Source of the DNA: Bacillota bacterium
GTDB taxonomy: Bacteria; Bacillota; UBA4882; UBA8346
Reading direction: 5' to 3'
Length of the DNA stretch: 19,801 nt
Assembly (NCBI GenBank): GCA_003501365.1
Contig: DNPP01000082.1
Coordinates: forward strand, 1-19,801
The notes under the pieces were generated by a model. That model had not been told where the DNA came from. It made no database searches and worked only from the letters and a program-made list of their open reading frames with translations. Shown here in pieces: positions 16,101 to 19,801 of this stretch. Within the stretch, counting starts at the first letter, position 1, and each line of letters begins with the position of its first letter. Position numbers and translations under genes: made by a program.

Positions 16101-17694
16101 TACGTTAACTGTAACAAGTGATGGGAATGGGAGTTTTACCCCGTTACGCACTTTAACTGTAAATAATAGTATTCAGACAGCTATTACGGCCACTCCAAAT
16201 GTAGGTTGTCAATTTGTTAATTGGACGCAAACGGCTGGTACAGGATCTGTAGTATTTGGAAATGCCAATTTAGCCAATACAACAGCAACGATAACTGGCG
16301 GTGATGTAACAATTCAGGCAAATTTTAAAGTCGATCATGCCGTTCAATATCCTTTGACCATTACTAATGATGGAAATGGAAGCACCTCGCCGTATGGTAT
16401 ATTAACCGTAAATAATGGGGTAAGTACATCAATAACAGCCGTACCAAGTGAAGAATGCCGCTTTATTAATTGGACGAAGACAGCAGGTACTGGAACGGTA
16501 GTATTTGGCGATGCCAATTCGGCGAATACAACTGTGACTGTGATCAGCGGTGATGCAACAATTCGAGCCAATTTTACAACATCATTACCTTTGAATACAT
16601 TAACTACGGGAAATATTATTTCCGCTAATGGTTCACAATGGTTCTTTTTTAAGGCGATAATCGGGGCAAAATATACAATAGGTTGGGATGATTCTAAATC
16701 GAATTTGAATTATTCATGTAGTGTAAAGGTATCAGCTTTTCAAAAAGATCTATCAACGGCCTATTTTACAGAAGCTATTTATGGTTATCCTCCTCAGACA
16801 ATTACTGCACGGGAAGAATATATTTATGTTCAGGTTCAAGGAGATTACTATTCTGCAACCGGTAGTTTTGCAATAAAGGCCGGTTTTCCCCAAAACACTT
16901 TAACTGTTACCAATGGCGGGAATGGGAAGAATACACCGTCAGGAGTTATAACGGTAATAGACGGAGAAGATACGGTGATAACAGCTACTCCAAATGCAGG
17001 TTGTCAATTCGTAAATTGGGCGCAAACAGCAGGGACAGGGAGAGTCGAATTTGGTGATACTAATGCGGCTAATACAACTGTGACTATATCTGGCGGTGAT
17101 GCGACAGTTCGGGCTAATTTTAGCGCTGATCATACTGTGCTATATACTTTAAATATTTGCAATAGTGAGGGTGGAAGCACAACTCCATCAGGTATTACGA
17201 CTGTTTATAATGGCATTAACATGCCGATAACAGCTTTACCGTCTGCGGGTAATCAATTTCTTAACTGGACGCAGACAGCAGGTACGGGAAGTGTATTTTT
17301 TGGTGATTCTAAATCAGTTATTACAACTGTAACTGTGACTAGCGGCAATGCGACGATTCGAGCTAATTTTGCAGAGTTATTGACCCTGAGTACCTCCTGG
17401 ACTAGTGGAAATATAACGCTGGGTGGTTCTCACTGGTATTACTTTAAAGCAATTCCAGGGACACAATATACCATCAAATGGGATGATGCAAATTGGGGTT
17501 CGGGTAACTATCCTTGTAACGTCAAGGTATCGGCTTTTCAAAAGGATTTAGCAACGGCATATTTTTCGGGAGTAGATTCCGGTTATAATGCGCCTCTTAC
17601 GATTACAGCCCTTGAAGAGTATGTTTATATCCAAGTACAAGGGTATTACTCTACTGAAGCAGGATGTTTTGCGATTAAAGTGTACGAACTTTAA
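7192..17694 (+). CDS. Giant (3500 aa) secreted protein: papain-like C1 pseudopeptidase, lectin-like, Ig-like, 12 CHB_HEX_C-type, 15 InlB-type and 6 PPC-like domains
   Basis: The product starts with a signal peptide (KDKVKIR then a 20-residue hydrophobic core, probable cut after A33) and a propeptide-like stretch (34-112). Next are a papain-like C1 domain (114-337), a lectin-like beta domain (about 340-526), one Ig-like domain (528-613), twelve CHB_HEX_C-type domains (616-1659), and from residue 1660 an alternation of divergent InlB B-type repeats and PPC-like domains to the C-terminus. The C1 plus lectin-like pairing is a known arrangement in secreted proteins of Clostridia and methanogens (SENHLKNTHGFD, MSTAYLTRWSGP and VKN-x-x-G-x-x-WGENGYFYVSYYD are hallmark segments). 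The catalytic Cys and His are replaced by S139 and L272, so it should not act as a classical cysteine peptidase. There is no LPxTG, SLH or C-terminal membrane helix; the chain ends in a PPC-like domain (FAIKVYEL). Its N-terminal half parallels the gene ending at 6240. Its role, perhaps adhesion or scaffolding at the surface, is inference. Confidence 0.93.
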   Translation: MSPMKDKVKIRVWATCAFLFGFIFLTFSFSLGAESFDESEIAPINPQFMAYVQNNRYHSLSLEQRLLSQQRPEFSSHQSELHDHYSYGYKPSTIDTSYLSNLGTASAQLSTQKIPSTYDLRSLGKVTPVKEQGSNNDNSWTFATYGSMESCLLPLENRDFSENHLKNTHGFDYGGNAYMSTAYLTRWSGPIDELDDPYDHYSEISQSGLTVQKHVQEVIQLPDCNKNEIKNAVMTYGGVYTTLCYWNDFFNATNCSYYDEFSKDWYYNGNNLAVTIVGWIDNYPKANFKRADDSDSLPPGDGAWIVKNCMGTIWGENGYFYVSYYDNNFGRETFVFTNAEPTDNYQRKYEYDPYGDVLNYGDGNTWMANIFTAEESEPLAAVGFYALAPNTSYTLKIYTNVISAPNTGSLAITKTGTIAKAGYHTITLPTPVLLTDAQKFSVVIQVATPGYKYPIPIEAKEIGLNGYTEYNYTSNATSHTGESFISKDGKTWIDLFTKKIIAKDNYGEQIISFTNFNACIKAYTSICPIIITQPVSQTIDAETDFTFRVDVFDQTGDTFTYQWYYNDIPIQGATSHTLTLYNVSPDNNGDYYVIVSNSHGKVTSQKATLSVRSLLPPPMLDLNAGTYTTPQNVSIFYFPEYSGVTMRYTVDGKTEPTATSPVFSQTAPLKIAKTTTLKVKAFKTGYTASHSVTAAYTITGIVATPTFSKLSGTYMSPLYVVIKCAPPVVGATPTIRYTTTTDGKEPPEPTIDSPVYTAGANGLPFDQDTTIKAKAWYPDWETSATATATYNLATVAKPTFSLKGDIYPSTQTITIKCSTSGVKVRYTTDGTEPIADKPGIPGHGTVGTTVKISADCTLKAIAYRTGFIDSGVAEATYYIGTVAAPKFTNTKPSPAIYLTTDTVGLAVPGDNTAKIYYTVDGTTPTENSKPYDSANPIPIEKPKTIKARAFETNKIASPVISAAFNVRIPNQPVFKTEAGSSPSEQTVRITCDDSDSTIRYTTTTGKIGITPKSNSPVIKSGALIQIDHTQILQAAAFKSGWAPSAVTSKSYTVTTTGIVATPKFDQPSGTYTIGTAISFKPIEGATICYTTDGSIPTGTSKLYTGPISLEKSTTIKAKAFKDGMKSSAVTTGTYNIRLQAQPTFTTVKGNPPSEQTVRIHCEESDAIIRYTTNGTDPTPTSTMIKSDDMIQVDHTMTLKAAAFMAGWAPSVVTSQPYTVTTTGIVATPKFDQPSGTYTVGTAISFKPIEGASIHYTTDGSVPTGYSDEYTSPIMLTKATVIKAKAFKDGMKSSAVATGTYTVALPQPVFNLESGTYGEQWVTIGCSGFDINEIIIRYTTDGKTEPTATSAIAQDGKVLVNKSMTLKARAFKNGWAPSLSPSPSVKYTINQVATPAFSVNGGTYNTSQRVTINCATVAAKGHVIVIHYTLNGDDPTVTNGLTCAPGTVIAIPAINNATTIHLKAMAVETGVLANSNINAADYTMTGTVAAPTFYCIGKDVVLKALTAASVSENYASGLRVTISCATPDAVIRYTTNGKEPAAGDPAVLSGSTVTIENTTTLKAKAFKDNWIPSATKTTIYTILQTATPVISITDTTATITCTTPGATIRYTTNSNEPSLSDPVIVSGSPVSTLMGSGVVLKAKAWKTGMVPSKVTLAMLQYTLTIHNDGNGTTDPSDDVTVNHGESTPINATAADGYHFVNWTQTSGSGVLTFANANLAGTTVRVMGGNATIRANFAHNPYHLTVTSDGNGSISPSGTVGVSYGASQIITATPNEGYRFVNWEQIGGTGKAEFVNLNASKTAVVVTGGDATIRANFVAYHILVVTNDGCGSTDPLGALTLNDGANMTIKATPLPGAQFVNWTKIAGAGIVTFGDPNSADTTLTLSNGDATIRANFTMPLNTWIVGSIIPGGSRWYCFKATIGAKYGISSDSYADSGKYSCSIKIGAFQKDLTTAYFIGATGCYNYPQTITALEDYVFILVQGFDSSDAGTFAVKVSPQNLLTITNDGNGNTTPFDSKMVNEDESIAIKAIPNGGCQFVKWTQTGGAGSTVFGDAGSANTTVKLTGGDATIQANFSVNNIVQYKLTVTGDGNGSTTPSGVVPINNGVSIPITATPNTGYMFAGWVKAAGTGRVLFDDATSANTNVTVLSGDATIQAKFAVPLSFSTWTPGNIAAGGSMLFRFPATKGTQYAISWDGNYDSGKYNCDVKVTVYQKDLKTTYFSGVQAGYSSPKIITVFQDCFYILVEGYYYFDTGSFAVKVWSPSYSLTITDDGDGNTTPSGILPVTNGVSTAISATPNQDCQFVNWTQTGGSGIAIFGDAASANTAVTVTGGDVKIRANFSTNSAVQYNLTVASDGNGGTNPSGSITVNNGVYATVTAIPNTGYRFGNWAKVSGNGTVIFGDPNSANTTVTVISGDAAIQANFISANQNVQYTLTVANDGNGTTTPSNAVTVNHGAITNIAAYSDTGFQFVNWTKTAGTGTVVFSDSNSASTTVTVTGGDATIQANFISSYNNTTYTMTVTNNEGGSTNPSSVLTANNGISIAITATPYEGYQFIKWKKTDGYGKVVFGDATSSNTTATITGGNVTIQAIFALPLPFNTWTPGNIPAGGSMLFFIPTTIGTKYAISWDDKRQGSGNYTCSVGVSAFRKDSLTTYFSNNYSGYNSPQIITALDDCIYVHVQGWYPSENGSFAVKVIPSPYTLNINNDGNGGTTPSGALFVGNNISTVVTANPNSGCKFANWIQTAGTGTVVFSDPTSATTTVTLINGDATIKANFSVIDQTILYNLTITNDGYGTTTPSSSIIVNNGVSKAIAATPYTGYQNYQFLNWTKISGIGTVTFGNANLANTTVTIFNGDATIRANFAPQLGFDLNSWMGGSIYAGGFQWFVFPASIGTRYAIKWDDKYDGLGSSTCDVKVSAYQKDLTTGYFTEKDSGYNYPQIITAKEDFVYILVQGYSFSTSAGDFAIQVIPSPCTLTVTSDGNGSFTPLRTLTVNNSIQTAITATPNVGCQFVNWTQTAGTGSVVFGNANLANTTATITGGDVTIQANFKVDHAVQYPLTITNDGNGSTSPYGILTVNNGVSTSITAVPSEECRFINWTKTAGTGTVVFGDANSANTTVTVISGDATIRANFTTSLPLNTLTTGNIISANGSQWFFFKAIIGAKYTIGWDDSKSNLNYSCSVKVSAFQKDLSTAYFTEAIYGYPPQTITAREEYIYVQVQGDYYSATGSFAIKAGFPQNTLTVTNGGNGKNTPSGVITVIDGEDTVITATPNAGCQFVNWAQTAGTGRVEFGDTNAANTTVTISGGDATVRANFSADHTVLYTLNICNSEGGSTTPSGITTVYNGINMPITALPSAGNQFLNWTQTAGTGSVFFGDSKSVITTVTVTSGNATIRANFAELLTLSTSWTSGNITLGGSHWYYFKAIPGTQYTIKWDDANWGSGNYPCNVKVSAFQKDLATAYFSGVDSGYNAPLTITALEEYVYIQVQGYYSTEAGCFAIKVYEL
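7531..8202 (+). other. Papain-like C1 domain lacking the catalytic Cys and His
   Basis: Family members carry QG-x-CGSCW around the nucleophile. Here the segment reads KEQGSNNDNSWTF (residues 130-142): the residue before the invariant Trp is Ser (S139, codon agt at 7606-7608), both usual Cys are absent, and one residue is inserted. The active-site His, expected in a HAVTIVGW context, is Leu (L272, ttg 8005-8007, context NNLAVTIVGW). The oxyanion Gln (Q132) and third-position Asn (N308, aac 8113-8115) remain, but the following SWG is CMG. The surrounding fold motifs are well kept and the frame is intact over 10.5 kb, so selection seems to keep the domain without its chemistry. Confidence 0.85.
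9037..12168 (+). repeat. Twelve tandem CHB_HEX_C-type domains in the 3500-residue protein
   Basis: Twelve copies of the V-A-x-P-x-F ... I-x-C ... RYTTDG-x-x-P-T ... TIKAKAF-x-x-GW-x-PS pattern, the same number as in the truncated paralogue. The last copy of each protein shares ATIRYTTN-x-(N)(D/E)PSLSDP, which supports one-to-one descent of at least the end of the array. Copy 11 is longer than the others because of an insertion near VVLKALTAASVSENYASG (about 11686-11742). Confidence 0.85.
10102..11106 (+). repeat. Recent tandem duplication of a two-domain CHB_HEX_C-type unit
   Basis: Units 10102-10611 (510 nt) and 10612-11106 (495 nt) each hold two domains. Stretches of near-identity survive at the DNA level, for example gaacaaacagtccggatt at 10141 and 10651, and actgtcactacaactggaa beginning near 10344 and 10842. 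The proteins share YTVTTTGIVATPKFDQPSGT and FKDGMKSS. This is the youngest duplication I can see in the gene. Confidence 0.8.
12169..17691 (+). repeat. Array of 15 divergent InlB B-type repeats and 6 PPC-like beta domains
   Basis: The InlB-type repeats, about 75-82 residues each, run YxLTVTNDGNGSTTPSG ... ITATPN-x-GYQFVNWT ... VVFGDANSANTTVT ... GDATIRANF. The PPC-like domains, about 97-102 residues, run LNTW-x-x-GNI-x-x-GGSxWFxF ... GTKYAI-WDD ... C-x-VKVSAFQKDLTTAYF ... YPQIITALEDYVYILVQGY ... GSFAVKV, and lie at 12883-13173, 13669-13965, 14968-15267, 15784-16086, 16591-16881 and 17386-17682. The order is 3 InlB-PPC, 2-PPC, 4-PPC, 2-PPC, 2-PPC, 2-PPC. PPC starts are spaced about 790-820 nt, except for one 1.3-kb step with two extra InlB repeats. 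The InlB fold is a known cell-surface stalk and interaction module; PPC-like domains often aid substrate or surface binding of secreted enzymes. Confidence 0.82.
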
Positions 17695-17804
17695 TTTTGA
17701 TTCAGAATTTTAATTGGTCAATCAATTGGTAGCATAATATCTTAGAAACTATATATGTTGAAATAAATTTTAGTGATATCGGAGATTATCGCTGAAAAGT
17801 GAAT
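17695..17804. other. AT-rich 3' flank of the giant gene, no terminator seen
   Basis: About 110 nt with no gene. There is a direct repeat of aattggt at about 17713 and 17726 and only a weak AATTG/CAATT hairpin without a T run, so the long transcript probably ends farther downstream. Confidence 0.4.
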
Positions 17805-17810
17805 GTCTAT

Positions 17811-18000
17811 TTGACCTAACCCTTCCCCTTCCCCTTGTGAAGCAGAACAAATTTGTTGATTCAAGTGGAAGGGTAACCCTAGCCGATGTCGCCTAAATTA
17901 TTTAGGCCCCAAAGGCATCAGTTACTCTCCCACTGAATGTACTCCTTTGTATTCCCATCGTTGGGGGAGAGCCAGAGTGAGGTCTAGGCCAACAGTTGTC
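17811..18000. repeat. C/G-rich structured intergenic segment, probable degraded dispersed repeat
   Basis: This patch differs sharply from its AT-rich surroundings. It holds a cccttc run (17820-17837) whose acccttcc (17819-17826) pairs with ggaagggt (17867-17874). It also has a perfect palindrome aacaaatttgtt (17847-17858), a hairpin gcctaaa-tta-tttaggc (17891-17907), and ctctccc (17925-17931) pairing with gggagag (17965-17971). The tail gggggagagccagagtgagg resembles the ends of intergenic repeats with accc/gggt and ctccc/gggag arms seen in many bacterial genomes. No open frame fits it. Calling it a dispersed repeat is inference. Confidence 0.45.
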
Positions 18001-18062
18001 TTGGATTGACCCTAAATTTTTTCACTCACTTAAAAATTTCATGTCCAAATTATTTATTTCAA

Positions 18063-18103
18063 CTCATATAGATGAGCTATGGCTGTCGACAGAGCTATAT
18101 GAG
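18063..18103. repeat. Perfect 9-bp inverted repeat with a nested palindrome
   Basis: ctcatatag (18063-18071) pairs with ctatatgag (18095-18103) over a 23-nt interior that contains the 10-nt palindrome ctgtcgacag (18083-18092). gagctat also occurs twice (18074-18080 and 18092-18098). This could be an operator-like site, a cruciform or part of an RNA fold; no T run follows, so it is not a standard terminator. Confidence 0.5.
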
Positions 18104-18339
18104 AAAATGATCTGTAGAGAGGCCAAAATGAAAAGAGAATAAATAGAATGGCTATAAGTTTCAAAAAAACCAATTTAAACCAGGGGTTGTCATTTACCAA
18201 GAAAGGCTTTAGTGATTTTTTCAATATTATTAAGTTCTATTTCGTTGAAAGCTATTAGCTGTGTCTCGTTTAAGTCTGCAAATAAGAAATATCACATTGG
18301 GCGCTTTTGAAACTAAAGACTGTCACTTTCCGGATATGT
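18104..18339. other. Non-coding stretch without a convincing gene
   Basis: I see no ribosome site followed by a sustained frame on either strand. A 34-codon minus-strand frame (18190-18291) gives a helical-looking peptide ending in KAFLGK but has no start codon with a ribosome site. Confidence 0.4.
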
Positions 18340-18386
18340 AAGGCTATTGCAAATTAATTTAAAAATTTATTTGCAATGGCCTTTTT
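18340..18386 (+). terminator. Strong hairpin terminator upstream of the HD-GYP gene
   Basis: aaggctattgcaaat (18340-18354) pairs with atttgcaatggcctt (18369-18383) in a 15-bp stem with a single G-U pair, closing an AT-only loop, then a T run to 18386. It lies 645 nt after the giant gene's stop. It may end that transcript or a separate non-coding RNA, and it insulates the HD-GYP gene. On the opposite strand the stem is flanked by only short T-rich sequence, so any bidirectional action would be weaker. Confidence 0.75.
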
Positions 18387-18621
18387 ATTATTTAGAAAAG
18401 TTCCGCTATGAGAACTAAGGATATTGCATGGTGTTTTACAAATTTTAGCAGGATATTCGATAATTTCTTGGAATTATTCTAAATAGATTGTTAAATGAAT
18501 TCATTGGGATCAAAATTACGGTTTGAGACTATCTTTTATCATAAGTCTTCATGTTTTTGTATTCCAACCATCTAAGTTTACCGACAAGAATAAGTTGATC
18601 CATAGAGATAGGTGATAGAAT
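18387..18621 (+). promoter_or_regulatory. Leader of the HD-GYP gene
   Basis: AT-rich, with no gene. A weak promoter candidate is TTGGAA (18468-18473) with TTAAAT (18491-18496) at 17-nt spacing. The ribosome site aggtga (18609-18614) lies 7 nt before the ATG at 18622. I found no riboswitch core. Confidence 0.3.
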
Positions 18622-19665
18622 ATGCTTAAAATACCTGTTGATAAAATTACGTCAGGTATGAAACTTGCCAAGACTTTATACAGAACAGTCGATGGCAAAA
18701 TTCTTTTGATGGAAAACTGTAGGCTAAAGTCTGCCTATATTCCAAAACTTAAAGAATATGCGATTCGGTATGTTTATATTCAAGACCCTGAGGAAGATAA
18801 AGAAGAAGAATTCTTACAACCTATCCGTGAGGAAACAAGAACACAATCAATCAATATTTTAAAGGAAATAAACGAACAAGTTAAAACCAATGGGACATTT
18901 AATATCGAGGCTTTAAATGAAGTGGTAATAAGTATAATTGATTACATTCTTGAGGATTCTCGTTTAGTATACAATATGATTGAAATTGAGACTCATGATA
19001 GTTATACCTTGTCCCATTCGGTAAATGTTTGTGTCCTTTCCGCTTTGATTGGCACAGCAATGGGGTTAAGGCGAAGAGAATTGGAAATTTTGTGTATTGG
19101 AGCAATTCTGCATGATATTGGCAAGAATGTTATTGATACAAAACTTTTAAACAAACCGGGTTGTCTGGAACCTTCTGAATATAACATTTTCAAAGAACAT
19201 GCTCGGCAAGGATATGAAATAATTAAAAGAAATGTACAGATTAGTTTTCTCCCAGCCCATACTGCATTACAGCATCATGAGCGTGAAGATGGGAGTGGTT
19301 ATCCAAGAGGTTTAACTACAAAAAGCATTCACCAATTCTCTGAAATTGTTGCAGTTGCCGATGTTTATGATGCCATGACTTCTAACCGAGCCTATAAAAA
19401 GGCATATCCATCCCATATGGCAATGCAGGAATTAGTTAATAATAGTAATACCAAATATAATTATACTGTTGTTGAACACTTTTTAAAAGTGGTTGCCCCT
19501 TACCCGATAGGGAGCGTTTTATTATTAAGCAGTGGAGAAAAAGCTACTGTCATCAATGTTTCAAGATCTAAATGTATTGCAATGATAAAATCGGGTTTAG
19601 ATGAAAGGAAAAAGTATGATTTGTATAAGTTAAATGATATATCAATCGTTGGACGGCTAAAATAA
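18622..19665 (+). CDS. HD-GYP domain protein, probable cyclic-di-GMP phosphodiesterase
   Basis: The 347-residue cytoplasmic protein has no signal peptide or membrane segment. Residues 1-55 form the N-terminal module common in Clostridia-type HD-GYP proteins (IPVDKITSGMKLAKTLY ... VYIQD). A charged linker follows, then the HD-GYP domain (about 120-285): H132, the HD pair H164-D165 in ILHDIGK with K168, H193, H218-H219 in HHEREDGSGYP (GYP at 226-228), and D247 in VADVYDAMTS. A tail YPIGSVLLLSSGEKATVINV (294-313) is usual for these proteins. The metal-binding set is complete. The residue four before H132 is Tyr, where the trinuclear PmGH-type site as I recall it has Glu, so a binuclear metal site is likelier. 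The family hydrolyses cyclic-di-GMP to pGpG or GMP. A terminator upstream makes it a separate unit. It could lower cyclic-di-GMP and so affect surface attachment; a link to the giant proteins is inference from position only. Confidence 0.92.
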   Translation: MLKIPVDKITSGMKLAKTLYRTVDGKILLMENCRLKSAYIPKLKEYAIRYVYIQDPEEDKEEEFLQPIREETRTQSINILKEINEQVKTNGTFNIEALNEVVISIIDYILEDSRLVYNMIEIETHDSYTLSHSVNVCVLSALIGTAMGLRRRELEILCIGAILHDIGKNVIDTKLLNKPGCLEPSEYNIFKEHARQGYEIIKRNVQISFLPAHTALQHHEREDGSGYPRGLTTKSIHQFSEIVAVADVYDAMTSNRAYKKAYPSHMAMQELVNNSNTKYNYTVVEHFLKVVAPYPIGSVLLLSSGEKATVINVSRSKCIAMIKSGLDERKKYDLYKLNDISIVGRLK

Positions 19666-19801
19666 TTTCCTATAAATAAAAGGGAACAGAAGGCTGATAT
19701 GATGCAGGATGTTTTATCACTTTAGCGAATTTTATAAATAATGAACTTCATAAATATATAAATATAAAGAATTTTTAAAGTTGACTAATACTTTAACTCA
19801 G
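19666..19801. other. AT-rich downstream flank, no gene seen
   Basis: The 136 nt contain no hairpin with a T run. TTGACT at 19781-19786 could be the -35 box of a promoter whose -10 lies beyond the window. Confidence 0.3.

Noticed and set aside
12169..17691. CRISPR-like regular repeats
   Set aside because: The periodicity is in frame, the copies diverge at the DNA level and they encode protein domains.
18041..18142. 33-residue small open frame starting MSKLFIST
   Set aside because: No Shine-Dalgarno sequence precedes it, it overlaps the inverted repeat at 18063-18103 and it shows no recognisable features.
1..19801. Insertion sequence or phage boundaries
   Set aside because: No transposase, integrase, terminal inverted repeats or target duplications were found.

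Overview
The window holds three secreted-protein genes and one signalling gene, all on the + strand, with no rRNA, tRNA, CRISPR array or insertion sequence that I can see. The base composition leans AT. The extracellular module families (papain-like C1 domain with its lectin-like partner, CHB_HEX_C-type and divergent InlB-type repeats), purine-rich Shine-Dalgarno sites and a Clostridia-style HD-GYP protein suggest an anaerobic Bacillota relative. This placement is inference; there is no marker gene.

Layout. (1) 1-6240 is the 3' part of a giant secreted modular protein, cut by the window start. It contains the tail of a lectin-like domain, an Ig-like domain, twelve chitobiase-C-terminal-like (CHB_HEX_C type) domains, then four copies of a 205-228 residue C-terminal module that I do not recognise. 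A strong terminator follows. (2) 6443-6871 encodes a small exported chagasin-like (I42) inhibitor of papain-type cysteine peptidases, as its own transcription unit. (3) 7192-17694 encodes a complete 3500-residue paralogue of gene 1: signal peptide, papain-like C1 domain, lectin-like domain, Ig-like domain, twelve CHB_HEX_C-type domains, then fifteen divergent InlB B-type repeats interspersed with six PPC-like beta domains. (4) 17695-18621 is non-coding, with a C/G-rich structured patch, an inverted repeat and a strong hairpin terminator. (5) 18622-19665 encodes an HD-GYP protein, probably a cyclic-di-GMP phosphodiesterase.

Main result. The papain-like domain of the 3500-residue protein has lost its catalytic residues: Ser (S139) sits where the nucleophilic Cys belongs, and Leu (L272) where the catalytic His belongs, while the oxyanion Gln and the Asn remain. 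The fold therefore looks kept while classical cysteine-peptidase chemistry is gone. This pseudopeptidase lies next to an inhibitor of exactly that peptidase family, and the other neighbour is a paralogue whose peptidase domain lies outside the window. A working model, which is inference, is an extracellular set of peptidase, inhibitor and pseudopeptidase on two giant stalks that share an N-terminal half and differ at the C-terminus. The HD-GYP gene may link surface display to cyclic-di-GMP, but that rests only on proximity.
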